Assembly: GCA_009746045.1 (NCBI GenBank)
Contig: RPFO01000050.1
Coordinates: 5,621,277-5,685,276, forward strand
DNA length: 64,000 nucleotides
Origin: Mesostigma viride
Taxonomy: Eukaryota; Streptophyta; Mesostigmatophyceae; Mesostigmatales; Mesostigmataceae
Direction: 5' to 3'
Position numbers and translations under genes: made by a program. Under the pieces are notes generated by a model. That model was not told the DNA's origin and did not search any database. It was given only the letters and a program-made list of their open reading frames with translations. Below are positions 24,301 to 45,396 of this stretch, one piece after another (the first letter of the stretch is position 1; each line of letters begins with the position of its first letter).

Positions 24301-26722
24301 TCTTGACCCCCTTCTGATCTTTCCTTGCTTGCTAATCCTTGTCTTGGGAAGCTCTCACCTCTCACCTCTGTTCATTTCTTTGTCTATCTTGCTGCCTCCC
24401 ATGAGTGGACCTTGTGGTATCCTCTCCTGTCTGTCTGAGAGCCTCTCTCTGATAGAGTTTAATTAGGTACAACAGTATGCTGGCATCTGTACCCTGAGTG
24501 CCTACTCACTCACCTTCAGTTGTACATACATGATGCAAGGGGTCTTGCTACAGCTCTTGAGTATTTCTCTGTGCTGACGGACCCTTCCGCCCTTGAGCTG
24601 CCCACAGTACAACAGTGTTCTGGATCAATGGACAATTCTTGTACCTAGGATGGGTTGTGATACTGTTGCTGAGAGTCTTAACCTAGGAGCTGTGAGCTCT
24701 CTTTGTGTTGACCTCGTCAGCCTTACCCGCTGCTTGACATCAATCTGCAACCTTATGGCTGTCAAGGATTAATCCATGTTGTGTGGTCTCACAGGAACAT
24801 CTTATGGAGGGAGCCTGTCTGACCTTGTTGTCTTGTGGGTTTGAGATGCCCTCACCCCTACACCTTGACAGGGTTGGCTGGCCCCATCCCCCTTCCTGTG
24901 ACTAACCCATGACTGTCCTGTGACCACACCGTTGGCAGATTGTTGGCAGTATGCCTGCTGATTGCATCCAGTTAATCAGTGGCAGATTTGGGAACGAGTT
25001 TGTCTGCTGGTGGTATCCAGTTCACCATGCAGAGACAGTACCTCTGTTTGGCCAGTACCTTCTGGTTGTTTCCCGTTTACCCGAGGCGGCCAGATGAATG
25101 AATACGCTTACGTGCTGGTTGTCTCCAGTTTACCAGCTGTTGAGTAATTGGACCATGGCTCTGCATGATCAATGATGTGCTGAATTGCCTTTTCAGGTGT
25201 CACTAATACTTGGCACAGAGTGATGCATTGAGCCTTGATGGTCGCGGTCTTGGGTGACCTGAATCGTTCCAAGACCATTGGTTGCTCTCACCATTCCAGT
25301 TCAGTGAGAGAGACTGATGAGTGTGCCTTGTTCATTAAGGGCCACTTGTTTGCGGGTTGAGATGTGGCTGCAGGCTTTCCCTCACCCTCGCCCCCTGAGT
25401 CTTGTCTTAGAGGGGAGGAGATCTATGAGGTCTATGGCAGATGGACATCACTATTTGCCTGTGAAACTGATAGGGCTTTTCAGTTTCTTCTTTTGTTACC
25501 TCATAGATCCCATTCTGTCCTGGTGACGTGTGCCTTCTTCATGGCAGACTTGCTGTGGTCACCTGAATGAGGGCCTTAGGACATTTTCTGTCTTCCAGTT
25601 CTGGGCCTATGGTCTACATGAAAGCTGTGGTCAGCGTGCTTTGGTCAGCAAGTTGACAGTGCTTCCAGTGGTTGACATCCAGAGACGTCTTCCTGCTGCG
25701 GTTTTCCTTCTAGGAGCCGATCCAGTGTTTGACCTGCAATCCAGTATGTGGACCTTGGATGGAGAATCTGGAGTGGCCAGATTTGGATGGGTTGGAGAAT
25801 CTGGGGTGGCCAGATTTTGGAGATCAGTTTTCACAACGTGCTTGCACTGATCCAGTTGTGGGAGACCTTGTCTTGGACGCGTGGACTTGGTGCAGCCTAC
25901 CTACTTTCTATGGATCCAGTTTGGGATGTGCAGATATGGCATAGTCTTTGTTGCTAGTGGGATAGGCAGAGAGAATCTGTTATGATGCTTATTGTGATGG
26001 GCATGGCGGATTCCATGAGTGAGCCCTCTCAACACTGTGGTTCCTCATTCTCTGCTTATGTGTCTTTTGAGGCCGTACTTGCCTTTCTTTAAAAGACACT
26101 TCCTGTACCAGCAGATGCAGTTCCAGTTATTTTTCCAGTTCCAGATTTGCTTCCAGTTGCTATTTCCAGTTCCAGTTCCAGTCCTGTTTGCAGAATGTTT
26201 CAGTCTTCATGACTTTAAGACGCTTGTTCCTTTCAACTGCCTTGATTGATACCAGTTGTGATGACAATGAATCTGCAGAGTACTATGGTCTTTTCTTTGT
26301 TAGGAGTTAAAGATGAGACCAGTACTGTACCCGTTAGTCTTTTCTCTGGCTGGAGTCCCAGGAGAAGACGGTAGATGATTTAGAGTTTTGGGTTTTATTT
26401 TGTTTGATTTCTGTGTTTTTGAGTTTTGTGTTAGCGTGACAACTTCCTCCCCAGATAGGTTGTGTGTTATGTGTTCAGGCTGTGAGTCTTGCCCATGAAC
26501 TCAGTTCCCAAGAGGGTTGATGACGCCTTTGTGGTCGAGACTTAAGGCCTGGAGGGATGACTGGGTCATGCGGCCAGCCTGTGATTTGCAGACCATTTCC
26601 TATGTCCATAGACTCAGATCCTTGCAGGGTCAATGATGCCATGTTGGCTGAGACTTGAGGCCTGTGGGGATGCTGGCAGTCATGCGACTGGTCTGTTTGG
26701 CAGAGCTGGTAGCTCTGTTCTT

Positions 26723-26733
26723 GGGGGGAGGAA
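26723..26733 (+). promoter_or_regulatory. Polypurine tract before the 3' LTR
   Basis: GGGGGGAGGAA abuts the first base of the 3' LTR, the expected place for plus-strand priming. Together with the primer-binding-like site it fixes the element's orientation as plus. Confidence 0.88.
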
Positions 26734-27317
26734 TGTAACAGTATTTTCTGACAGCGTGTATACTGTTACATCCAAGTACGCGAACTTGGTGTTCAGCGTT
26801 CAGTGTAATCTGACTGATGTCATATAGGATCTTTCTGACGTAAGGGGTGTAAAGCATATCTAGAGAGAACCTTACCGGTTCGTCTGTGTTCTGATTGGCT
26901 GAGACCTGTGAGATTGCGTTGGACTCCTCTGTGTCGAAGGAGACATAAGCTTTGCCTGTTTGTCACCATAGCCATCAGGCGGATACCCCCAACAATGTGA
27001 AGTTATTTCTAATAACCAAACATCCTCACTTCAGGCCCTGTTATTGGACAGCCATATCCGATAGACAGGAAGTCTTGTGTCTGTATGAGCAAGCAGAGAG
27101 ACGCCCGACCAAAAGGGGACCACCGCTCTCTACCGACGGAGTAAGGTCTTGTAGGAAACTCCTCTAGACAAGAAACGACCACCCTCTAGGATTCCTGGAG
27201 AGTGCTAGGGATTTCCCCTGTCTCTCGGGATTTGATAAGTCCGTTCTGTCTTCAATGACAGGAGGTAAAAGATCTGTGCATTTAGTGGAGCAGAGGCCAC
27301 CATTTTATTCTGTTACA
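26734..27317 (+). repeat. 3' LTR (584 bp)
   Basis: Same length and apparently the same sequence as the 5' LTR, followed directly by TTTTG, the target duplication. Confidence 0.94.
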
Positions 27318-27350
27318 TTTTGGTCCATCCAGTTTGGCGTGTTGTTGTTG

Positions 27351-27652
27351 TCAAGGAGACAACCAGCGCAGGCCAGAAATCGGGAGAATCCGGACCATGG
27401 TAGCTCGAGCCTGCCGATATCTTGTCCGCGTGTTCGAGTCGTTCAGGATGATGAAGATGAATGGTGATGGAAATGTGTATCCTTGTGCATTGAAATTATG
27501 GCTGGCTTACGTGTAGAGCGACTAGATGACCTAGACGGTGGGGCCGGAAACAGCATGCTTGATCAGGGCGTGTGTTTCGAGCCTAACTGGCCGGGAGTGT
27601 CTAGTGGTGAGCACCATTGCTGCGATCGCTCTCCCACCATTTACGAGGATTG
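27351..27652 (-). mobile_element. About 300 bp retroelement copy, conserved 3' end at 27351
   Basis: Read on the minus strand it ends …CTGGCCTGCGCTGGTTGT then CTCCTTGA. Its whole length matches, with divergence, the segment 57786-58110, including the parts 'gggagagcgatcgcagca', 'aaacacacgccctgatca' and 'gtcatctagtcgctct'. Several much shorter copies share only the end at 27351 (see findings). I see no coding sequence in it. It may be a SINE or the tail of a LINE. Confidence 0.7.
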
Positions 27653-27704
27653 TTGTTGTTGTGTCCCACGCCGCAGTCAGCAGCAGATCGAGTTCTATAT
27701 AGTG

Positions 27705-27900
27705 GCCGAGGGCTGGATATTCTGATCAGGCACTCCGCAAAGGTGAAAACCATTTGCGTTCAGTGCCGGGCCGCGGAAAACGCGAATGAATCCGACCGGA
27801 ATCGAACTGGGGACCTCTCGCACCAATTTTGCTGACTGTAGGACGGACATCTCCGGTTACCATGGCATCGCCAACTTACACCTACAGTCATCTGCAAAAG
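27705..27900 (-). repeat. SINE-like repeat with a B-box-like motif, copy 1
   Basis: On the minus strand the segment contains GTCCCCAGTTCGATTCCGG, which resembles the T-arm and RNA polymerase III B box of a tRNA. A second copy lies about 370 bp downstream in the same orientation. A convincing A box or full cloverleaf was not found, so this is not a tRNA gene; a tRNA-derived SINE is possible. Confidence 0.5.
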
Positions 27901-28084
27901 TTCTCCTGTCCGGGGAGTGATGCAAGCCTTTCGGATTTGGTACTAGATAAATCACTCGAGATCTGTGTGTAGGAGTACTACACACGTGTCTGCACGCGAG
28001 ACTTGTTCAGTCTCGCACCGTGAGACGGGCTGAACACGGCTGAAACCTTCTTTTTAGTAGAAGGGGGCGTAGCCGGTACTATCG

Positions 28085-28295
28085 AAATCAGCCAAGCGTA
28101 TATTCTGATCAGGCACTCCGCAAAGGTGAAAACCATTTGCGTTCAGTGCCGGGCCGCGGAAAACGCGGAAAAACGCGATCTGCAAATGAATCCGACCGGA
28201 ATCGAACTGGGGACCTCTCGCACCAATTTTGCTGACTATAGGACGGACGTCTCCGGTTACCATGGCATCGCCAACTTACACCTACAATCATCCGC
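28085..28295 (-). repeat. SINE-like repeat with a B-box-like motif, copy 2
   Basis: Near-identical to 27705-27900 except for a short insertion (about 13 bp near 28165) and a few substitutions. Both start after 'tattctgatcaggcactccg' and end near 'caacttacacctaca'. Confidence 0.55.
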
Positions 28296-28337
28296 TGGAT
28301 ATATTTGTTTGGCGTGTATTTGTTTGGCGTGTATATC

Positions 28338-28376
28338 AAGTGAGACAACCACAAATATATTTTAGTTGTCTCACTT
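28338..28376. repeat. Perfect 12 bp inverted repeat hairpin
   Basis: AAGTGAGACAAC (28338-28349) and GTTGTCTCACTT (28365-28376) flank a 15 bp AT-rich loop. A related segment at 28670-28736 has similar ends (aaatgagacaa … ttgtctcactt). They could be tiny MITEs or paired retroelement ends. Confidence 0.7.
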
Positions 28377-28766
28377 TATGTATTACACACTACAAAGTCT
28401 TCATGCATGCATGACTTTTGCCACATCCAAAATTTTGAGCATGACTCGATCTCTGCAAGTTCTAAATGGCAGAGCCGTTGTTCTCATTTAGCCTTTCTGC
28501 AATTTCTAAACGGCAGAGCAGTTGTTCTTATTGCGCCTAGCTGAGCGCAAGAAAATTCATCATATCCCACAGGATTGTCCAAGGTCCTGGCTTGTATACA
28601 TGTTGCGGCACATCGTGTTCAGGCAATCGTCGACTTCACAAATACGGAAGCCGGAACTTGTGACGATCAAATGAGACAATTAGCACAAGCTTGACATCTT
28701 CAAAATTTTTACTCATACAAGATATTTGTCTCACTTGCTGCGCCTACTAGAGCATCCTGTACCGCT

Positions 28767-39516
<10,750 letters not shown>

Positions 39517-40675
39517 ATGTGCTTTCAGTATCGAAAGCCGTTAGGTAAGGATCCTGGTGTGCTTAAAGCATGGAGTGATAACGATGTTATGCTCTGTTAC
39601 TGCGCCTGCAGGTACCTGGAAGCAGAAAGAGTTACCTTCTAGCTCGTCGTCGCCATGAAAGCTGTGCGCGAGACTGATGCGAGCCAAAACTTTGACAGCA
39701 GCTGTCGCCGGTCGGGAGCAGACTGTTGACAGCTGCAGTCTGCCACGCTGTCCCCTCGAGTCGGAGTCGAACGCGCGCGCATATCAAAAGTTCTTGTACT
39801 GTAGACAACCTCATGCAGGACAGTCTAGTACCAGCACTACTGTACTGTACATAGTGGACAGCCACGCTGGGGGTTTTCCGGGTAAATACTAGGTAAATGG
39901 GTATCTTTATTTCCCAATTAGGAGACCTTCGTTGGAGCCACGCCCTGGCCACGCTGGAGTTTGTCGTTGTTGCTTGTTGTTGTTGTTGTTGTTGCCACCC
40001 TGGAGTTGACAACAGTAGACCGGGAATTTACGCTGTACTGTACTGTACGGTGATTGATACTGTAGAATAGCCCAAGAGAGCCAGGCAGCCAGCCCAGCCA
40101 ATAGGTATGCGGGGCGCGGCTTGCGTGCCGGAATGCCGGTCATTGCTGGCCGCTTATCCTTGTCCATGGATCTCCTGACAAAAGAAAACCTTCCAGAATG
40201 GAATTCAGGGCCATGAAATCGAGTACCCTGCGTACCAAAGTCCAGGGTTGTAACTTTTGACAAATCTACGTGTCAAGACGAACCGGGCATGCCTGGTTTA
40301 CGCGGGTGTTGCTGGCCCAATTCACGATCAGTCAGCCAGTTAATTTGCCAAGCCGGGGAACCGACAAAGATCGCCTGTGTTTTTTTTGCGCGTGGCGTCT
40401 TGTTCCCCTGTGTCGGATTTGACGGTGCTTATCAATTTCGCTACGGCCGAGGTTCAGCCTCGGACAAGGAGGAGGATCAAAGGTCCGAGGGGAAACGGGG
40501 CGCGGGCGACGAGACGAGGCGAGGGCGATAAGAGCGCGCAAGTTCGTCGCGGTTACGGCGGAGCCCCTTTGCGATCGCGCGCCGTGGTTGCCAGCGGGGA
40601 GACAGGCGGACGCGTTAGTTTTGAGGGGAGTTAGGAAGATTGTGACCTGTTTCCGGTAGATAGCCAAAATTAACC
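39517..40675. other. Divergent intergenic region upstream of NBR1
   Basis: Separates the minus-strand exon at 39516 from the NBR1 ATG at 40676 and should hold both promoters. A short TGT/TTG trinucleotide tract sits at 39967-39996. Overlapping short open frames show no recognisable domain. Confidence 0.5.
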
Positions 40676-43600
40676 ATGGTTGTCCCTTTCAAGCATTCCC
40701 TTGGGGAGGACATCCGCCGGACGTCACTTTCCTTGGATGGTCTGACGCTTGCGATGTTGGTCGATATCGTCAAAGCTGCTTACGGTATTGAAGGGAGACG
40801 GCAGGTTTTCCTCAAATATCTTGATGAAGATAAGGAACCGGTACGTTACGATGAGAATTCTCTGTTTTTGCTTCCTTGTCGGGGACTGTTCCTGCTTTAA
40901 TAGCGTCGCTGGCGGAGGGTAATCTTTCCTTATACAATTCGATTAATTGACGGATTTGCTGGGAAAGATTGTATTAGTATCGGGGTGATTTTGAAGCAAG
41001 AAGGCGGCTGTACACAATGACTCCCAATTTTCCATGGTGACTAAAGCATGGTCAACGATCTCTTTACATCTTCCGATTGTGCTTGCTGCCTGCTATGCGC
41101 CTTGCCAATTCGCAGATTACCTTGGCCAATGAGACGGACATGAGGGAATTGTTACTTCAACTTCGCAGCCACGCTATTCCGCCACCTGTTCGCTTGTTTG
41201 TTGGGGTCGGGAAGCCTCCTACCCCGCAAAGTCTCCCAAAAGGTAAAGAGCAGATTCATTCATGTGTTACCGTCCTTGAAATGCTTAGCCTAATCAATTG
41301 AACGTTGTAGCTTTCTCTAAAGGAACACTTTGTAGGACTCTTGGTATAGGGTATTGGAGTCATCCGACCTGACAACCAAGCACCCTGGGCACTTTTCAGA
41401 CAGTTCAGCCATGAAGTCACTTTTCTTCAAGCCTGTGCATAGCTCATCAAACATGTGACGTCAAGCAGCTCTTACACGGAATTGATAGATGATGTGATAG
41501 ATGATGAATGGAGGATGCGAGTAGGGTATAGCTTTTCGCCATGTCACCTTACGCAATGGCGACAATATTACGTGCTAGTCAAAAAAGTTGTCTGTATATC
41601 TGCGTTATCATGTGTTATTACTGGTCGCTGTGCTTATCAAGTGCCCGTATCTTCGTTATCGTTACTGGTATTGCTTATCAGCGTGCTTGTCAAGTCCCCT
41701 GGGGCTACCTTTTCTCCTTTCCCTATGTTTTGAGAGAAGGGAAGCTGGGGGGGGGGGGGGGGGGGGGCGGGAGGGCTCTGGGAGGATTAATTATTATCAC
41801 ATAGGTTCAGAGATAGCAGCGGGGCGGGGAGGCGGCTGGGAAATTTGGGGGGAAGGGGGGGGGGGGGGGGGTTGCGGGACCACAGAAGATGGTTTTTGTG
41901 GGTGGGTGGGTGGGTGGGTGGGTGGGTGGGTGGGTGGGTGGGTGGGTGGGTGGGTGGTGGGTGGGTGGTGGGTGGGTGGGTGGGTGGGTGGGTGGGTGGG
42001 TGGGTGGGTGGGTGGGTGGGTGGGTGGGTGGGTGGGTGGTGGGTGGGTGGTGGGTGGGTGGGTGGGTGGGTGGGTGGGTGGGTGGTGGGTGGGTGGGTGG
42101 GCGGGTGGATGTTAAGGCATCTTTGTAGTCCAACGTTTTTAGTCAGTTGGCAAAACTCGATAGCTAGCCATTTAACTAATGCGAAGTACTGGATTGATGG
42201 TATAGCTAGAGTTGCCCTCTTGTAGATTCGTTCCGATGTTTTTCTGTGCTTTATTCCTCCATCGCTTTCTTCCTCGGTCGCTCAAATTATTCTGCCCACA
42301 GCGCGCGGCAGCACGTCAACTGCGGATGACAAGTCCAGGGACTGTCCCGCCGGCTCCGTGTCGCGCTACCTGCTCGCTGCTGGCCGGCCCGGATCCAGCA
42401 ACCAAAGGGAGCCTGTGGTTCAGCCTTTGGTTGCGAGGGAGCCCGCCGTGAGGGACACGTCTGGTGTCAAGGAACCGGCTGCTGGCGTCCCCCGCGTTGG
42501 CACGGATGCCAGTAGCAGCAAGCCGGCCGCTTGGACCGTCGGCGTGCCCACGCCTGCACCGGGAAAATCGACGACCGTGTCCACGCCAGCACCTGCGCCG
42601 GCAAGGGCGGCGGTACCTGTGCTGGCAAGGGCGGCGGTGCCTGCGCCCGCGCCTGCACCTGCGCAGGCCACTTTGCCTGCATCCTTGACCTCGCCGGCAC
42701 CGGTGGCCGCGCCAGCGCCGCCAGCGGTGCTTGCGCCGGCATTGGCGCTGTCACCGTCACCGGCAGCACCCGCAACAGCAGCAGCACCGGCTGCTGCACG
42801 CGCAACAGCAGCAGCAGCAACCGCTAGAACAACGACAACTACGACGGCGGCACCTTCAACAACAAGGGGGCCTGTTGTTGTGGAGCCGCAGGTGACGGCC
42901 GCCAGTGCTCCAGTGGCGGTCGGCAGTGCTCCGGTGGCGGGCAGTAAGAGCCGCGGCAGCCACGGCGCGCGTGCAGCAGAGGGCAACCACAGGGGTGGCC
43001 TGTTGTTTGAGGAGGTGCGCCCGGCCCCGTGCGCGCCCCGCGCGGTGCACTGGGGCATCATATGTGACGGGTGCGAGTCTCAGCCGGTGGTCGGCGTGCG
43101 CTACAAGTCCTTGGACAGGTGGGTTTGCTGAGAATGTAGAGATGGCTTGTATTTTAGAAAGTTTGGGACCTGTCCACGTGGTGTGGGTTGATACTTGATG
43201 CGAGTAAGTGTGCGATCGTGAAATGTTAACCCATGAATCCACAGCATCCCCCCATGGGTTGTGGGTTAACCCTGGGTATGCCCCTAAAACCCCTCAGGCT
43301 CCGGGAGAGGCCTTTATACTCTCCCAAACCGGAGCCTCTGAATGTGTTCCAAGCCTTTATGTGGGCTCTGGACCACGGGGCAGCCTTACTGCATCCGCTA
43401 TGAGTCAGCCATGCTTTTCCCTTGCAGAGAGCCACTCTCTGCTGAGACGCCATCATGCCCTAGCCATTGCTTAGCCATGATCATCTTCCACCCCATGTCC
43501 GCAACTTTGTAGAGCTGCTGGAATACATGGTGGTGCAGGTGCACCTCAGTTGTGCACCCCGAGTTGGTGGCAGTTTACACCCACCACCTGCAGGTTGTCA

Positions 43601-45360
43601 CCTAGAATGTATTGAAAACCATATGCCCCTTCCCAGGGATATGTGTTACATATCCTCCCCAAGGAGGTATGTCCTTAATTAATTAATTAATTAATCAATT
43701 AATTAACTAACCCACACACACACACTCACCGCTCTCCTGCCTTTTCCTACCAGGCTCGGTGTTGACCTCTGCAAGGCATGTCTGTCGATCACTATGTGGC
43801 TCGAGCGGATGGCTTCCAAGGCCGGACGCTGAACTGCGCGAGATGTATCGGATCACCACACATTATCCCCCCACATTCACCTTGTCATCTCACCCCCACC
43901 AGGTCGGGCGTTGGCCCTGTGTGAGGCATATTAATGAGCACAATCAACTCCCGCCATCAGCTGTCGTCCCACCCCCACCAGGTTCGACTTTGGCCTCTGC
44001 AAGTCATGTCCGATGGATCGCAACGCGTCTAACCGACCAACACCCCACTCCCCTCCCCCACCAGGTTGGACAGTGACCTCTGCGTGACGTGTTTAATGAA
44101 CACAATGAACCACCCCATTCACCTTGGTTTAATGAACACAATGAACCACCCCATTCACCTCGGTTTAATGAACACAATGAACCACCCCATTCACTTCTTC
44201 ATCCCCTCCCCCACCAGGTTTGACTTCGACCTCTGCGAGATCTGTCGCTCGACGGGCCGTGTGCCCGGGCTGCAGAATTTCGAGGTCATTTCTCTCGGCC
44301 GGCCGCGCAACCGGCGCGCCTCTGGCTGCCGCCAGGTAGCACACGAAGGCGTGCGCTGTGATGGGTGCCAGGAGAGCCCGCTGGTGGGGCCGCGGTTCAA
44401 GTCCCTCGACCGGGACGACTACGACCTGTGCGAGCCGTGCAAGAACCTGCTGGAGATACGGGTGCCCGCCTACCGGCGCGAGGCCTTTGTGCGCATCGAC
44501 AAGCCGCGCCCACAGCCGTGGCAGCAGGCGCAGACCTACGTGCGCTCCCGACTGCCCGCCGATGGCAATGCCCCGTTGACGCCCGGTAGTGACAAGGATG
44601 CCATCGCCACCCCTGCGGCGGTCGAGCGGATCGCTTCCACTAGCGACAAGACGTCCCCGACAACCCTCCCACCGGCGGCCTTTTCCCCGGCAGCCACAGC
44701 CACAACCACAACCCCGGCCCCGGCTGTGCCTGTGCTACCTGCGGTGCCATTGCCGGCACAGTCGCAGCCAGATGCGCCGAGGCCGCCCACGCCTTTGCCG
44801 CAGTTGCCGTCCGCCCCTGCTCTGCTGCATGCCACGCCGGTGGAGCCCAGCGCCGCCCCGACGTCGCAGCCACAGCTGCAACAGGCACAGCCGCTGCCGC
44901 AGCCTCAGGTTCAGCTTCAGCTTCCGGAGGCGTCATCGCCCAAGGTTTCCTCCCTCAAGGCCTCCTCGCCCAAGCTTCCTTGCGGCCAGCAAGCTTCCTT
45001 GGCCAGTGCGGCCAGCCCGGTGCGGCCGGCTTCCGCCGGTGCCCCGGTCGTTGTTGGCGGTGCGGCTGCCCATGGTGGCGGCGGCACGCGCCACCAAGTG
45101 TTCCGCTCGATTGGCCCCCGCCGGCTGATTGATGCGTGCTTTGTGTGCGACGTCAACTACCCGGACGGCAGCCAGGTAAAATACGCAGTGGGTGGTTGAC
45201 CCTCCTGATGTCATTCATTCTGGGTGTGGTGTGTGGCGGGGTGGCCACCCACCAGGGTGTGTGGCGGGGTGGCCCTGCCAATGATGAAATCGCTCATGGT
45301 TCATCGGTGGTCTGAAGGGGCCTTCGTGGCCCCCCAATTGTTTCATGACGGCGTGTTTTT

Positions 45361-45396
<36 letters not shown>

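Larger units (their letters stand above)
20766..27322 (+). mobile_element. Non-autonomous LTR retrotransposon (LARD-like), intact structure
   Basis: Two 584 bp direct repeats (20771-21354 and 26734-27317) start TGTAACAG, end CTGTTACA and look identical over their whole length. The element is flanked by a 5 bp target duplication TTTTG (20766-20770 and 27318-27322). A primer-binding-like TGG… starts at 21356 and a polypurine tract ends at 26733. The 5379 bp interior has no open frame above about 150 codons and no recognisable gag, protease, reverse transcriptase or integrase. That combination matches a large retrotransposon derivative moved by another element's enzymes. Identical LTRs imply recent insertion. 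It lies between NOP2 and the TMEM33 gene. Confidence 0.93.

Noticed and set aside
27781-27840. tRNA gene on the minus strand
   Set aside because: Only a T-arm/B-box-like segment is present; I could not fold acceptor, D and anticodon arms, and there are two identical local copies.
42420-43061. 213-codon minus-strand frame opposite NBR1 exon 3
   Set aside because: Shadow of an Ala/Pro-rich plus-strand exon that joins the PB1 and ZZ exons in phase.
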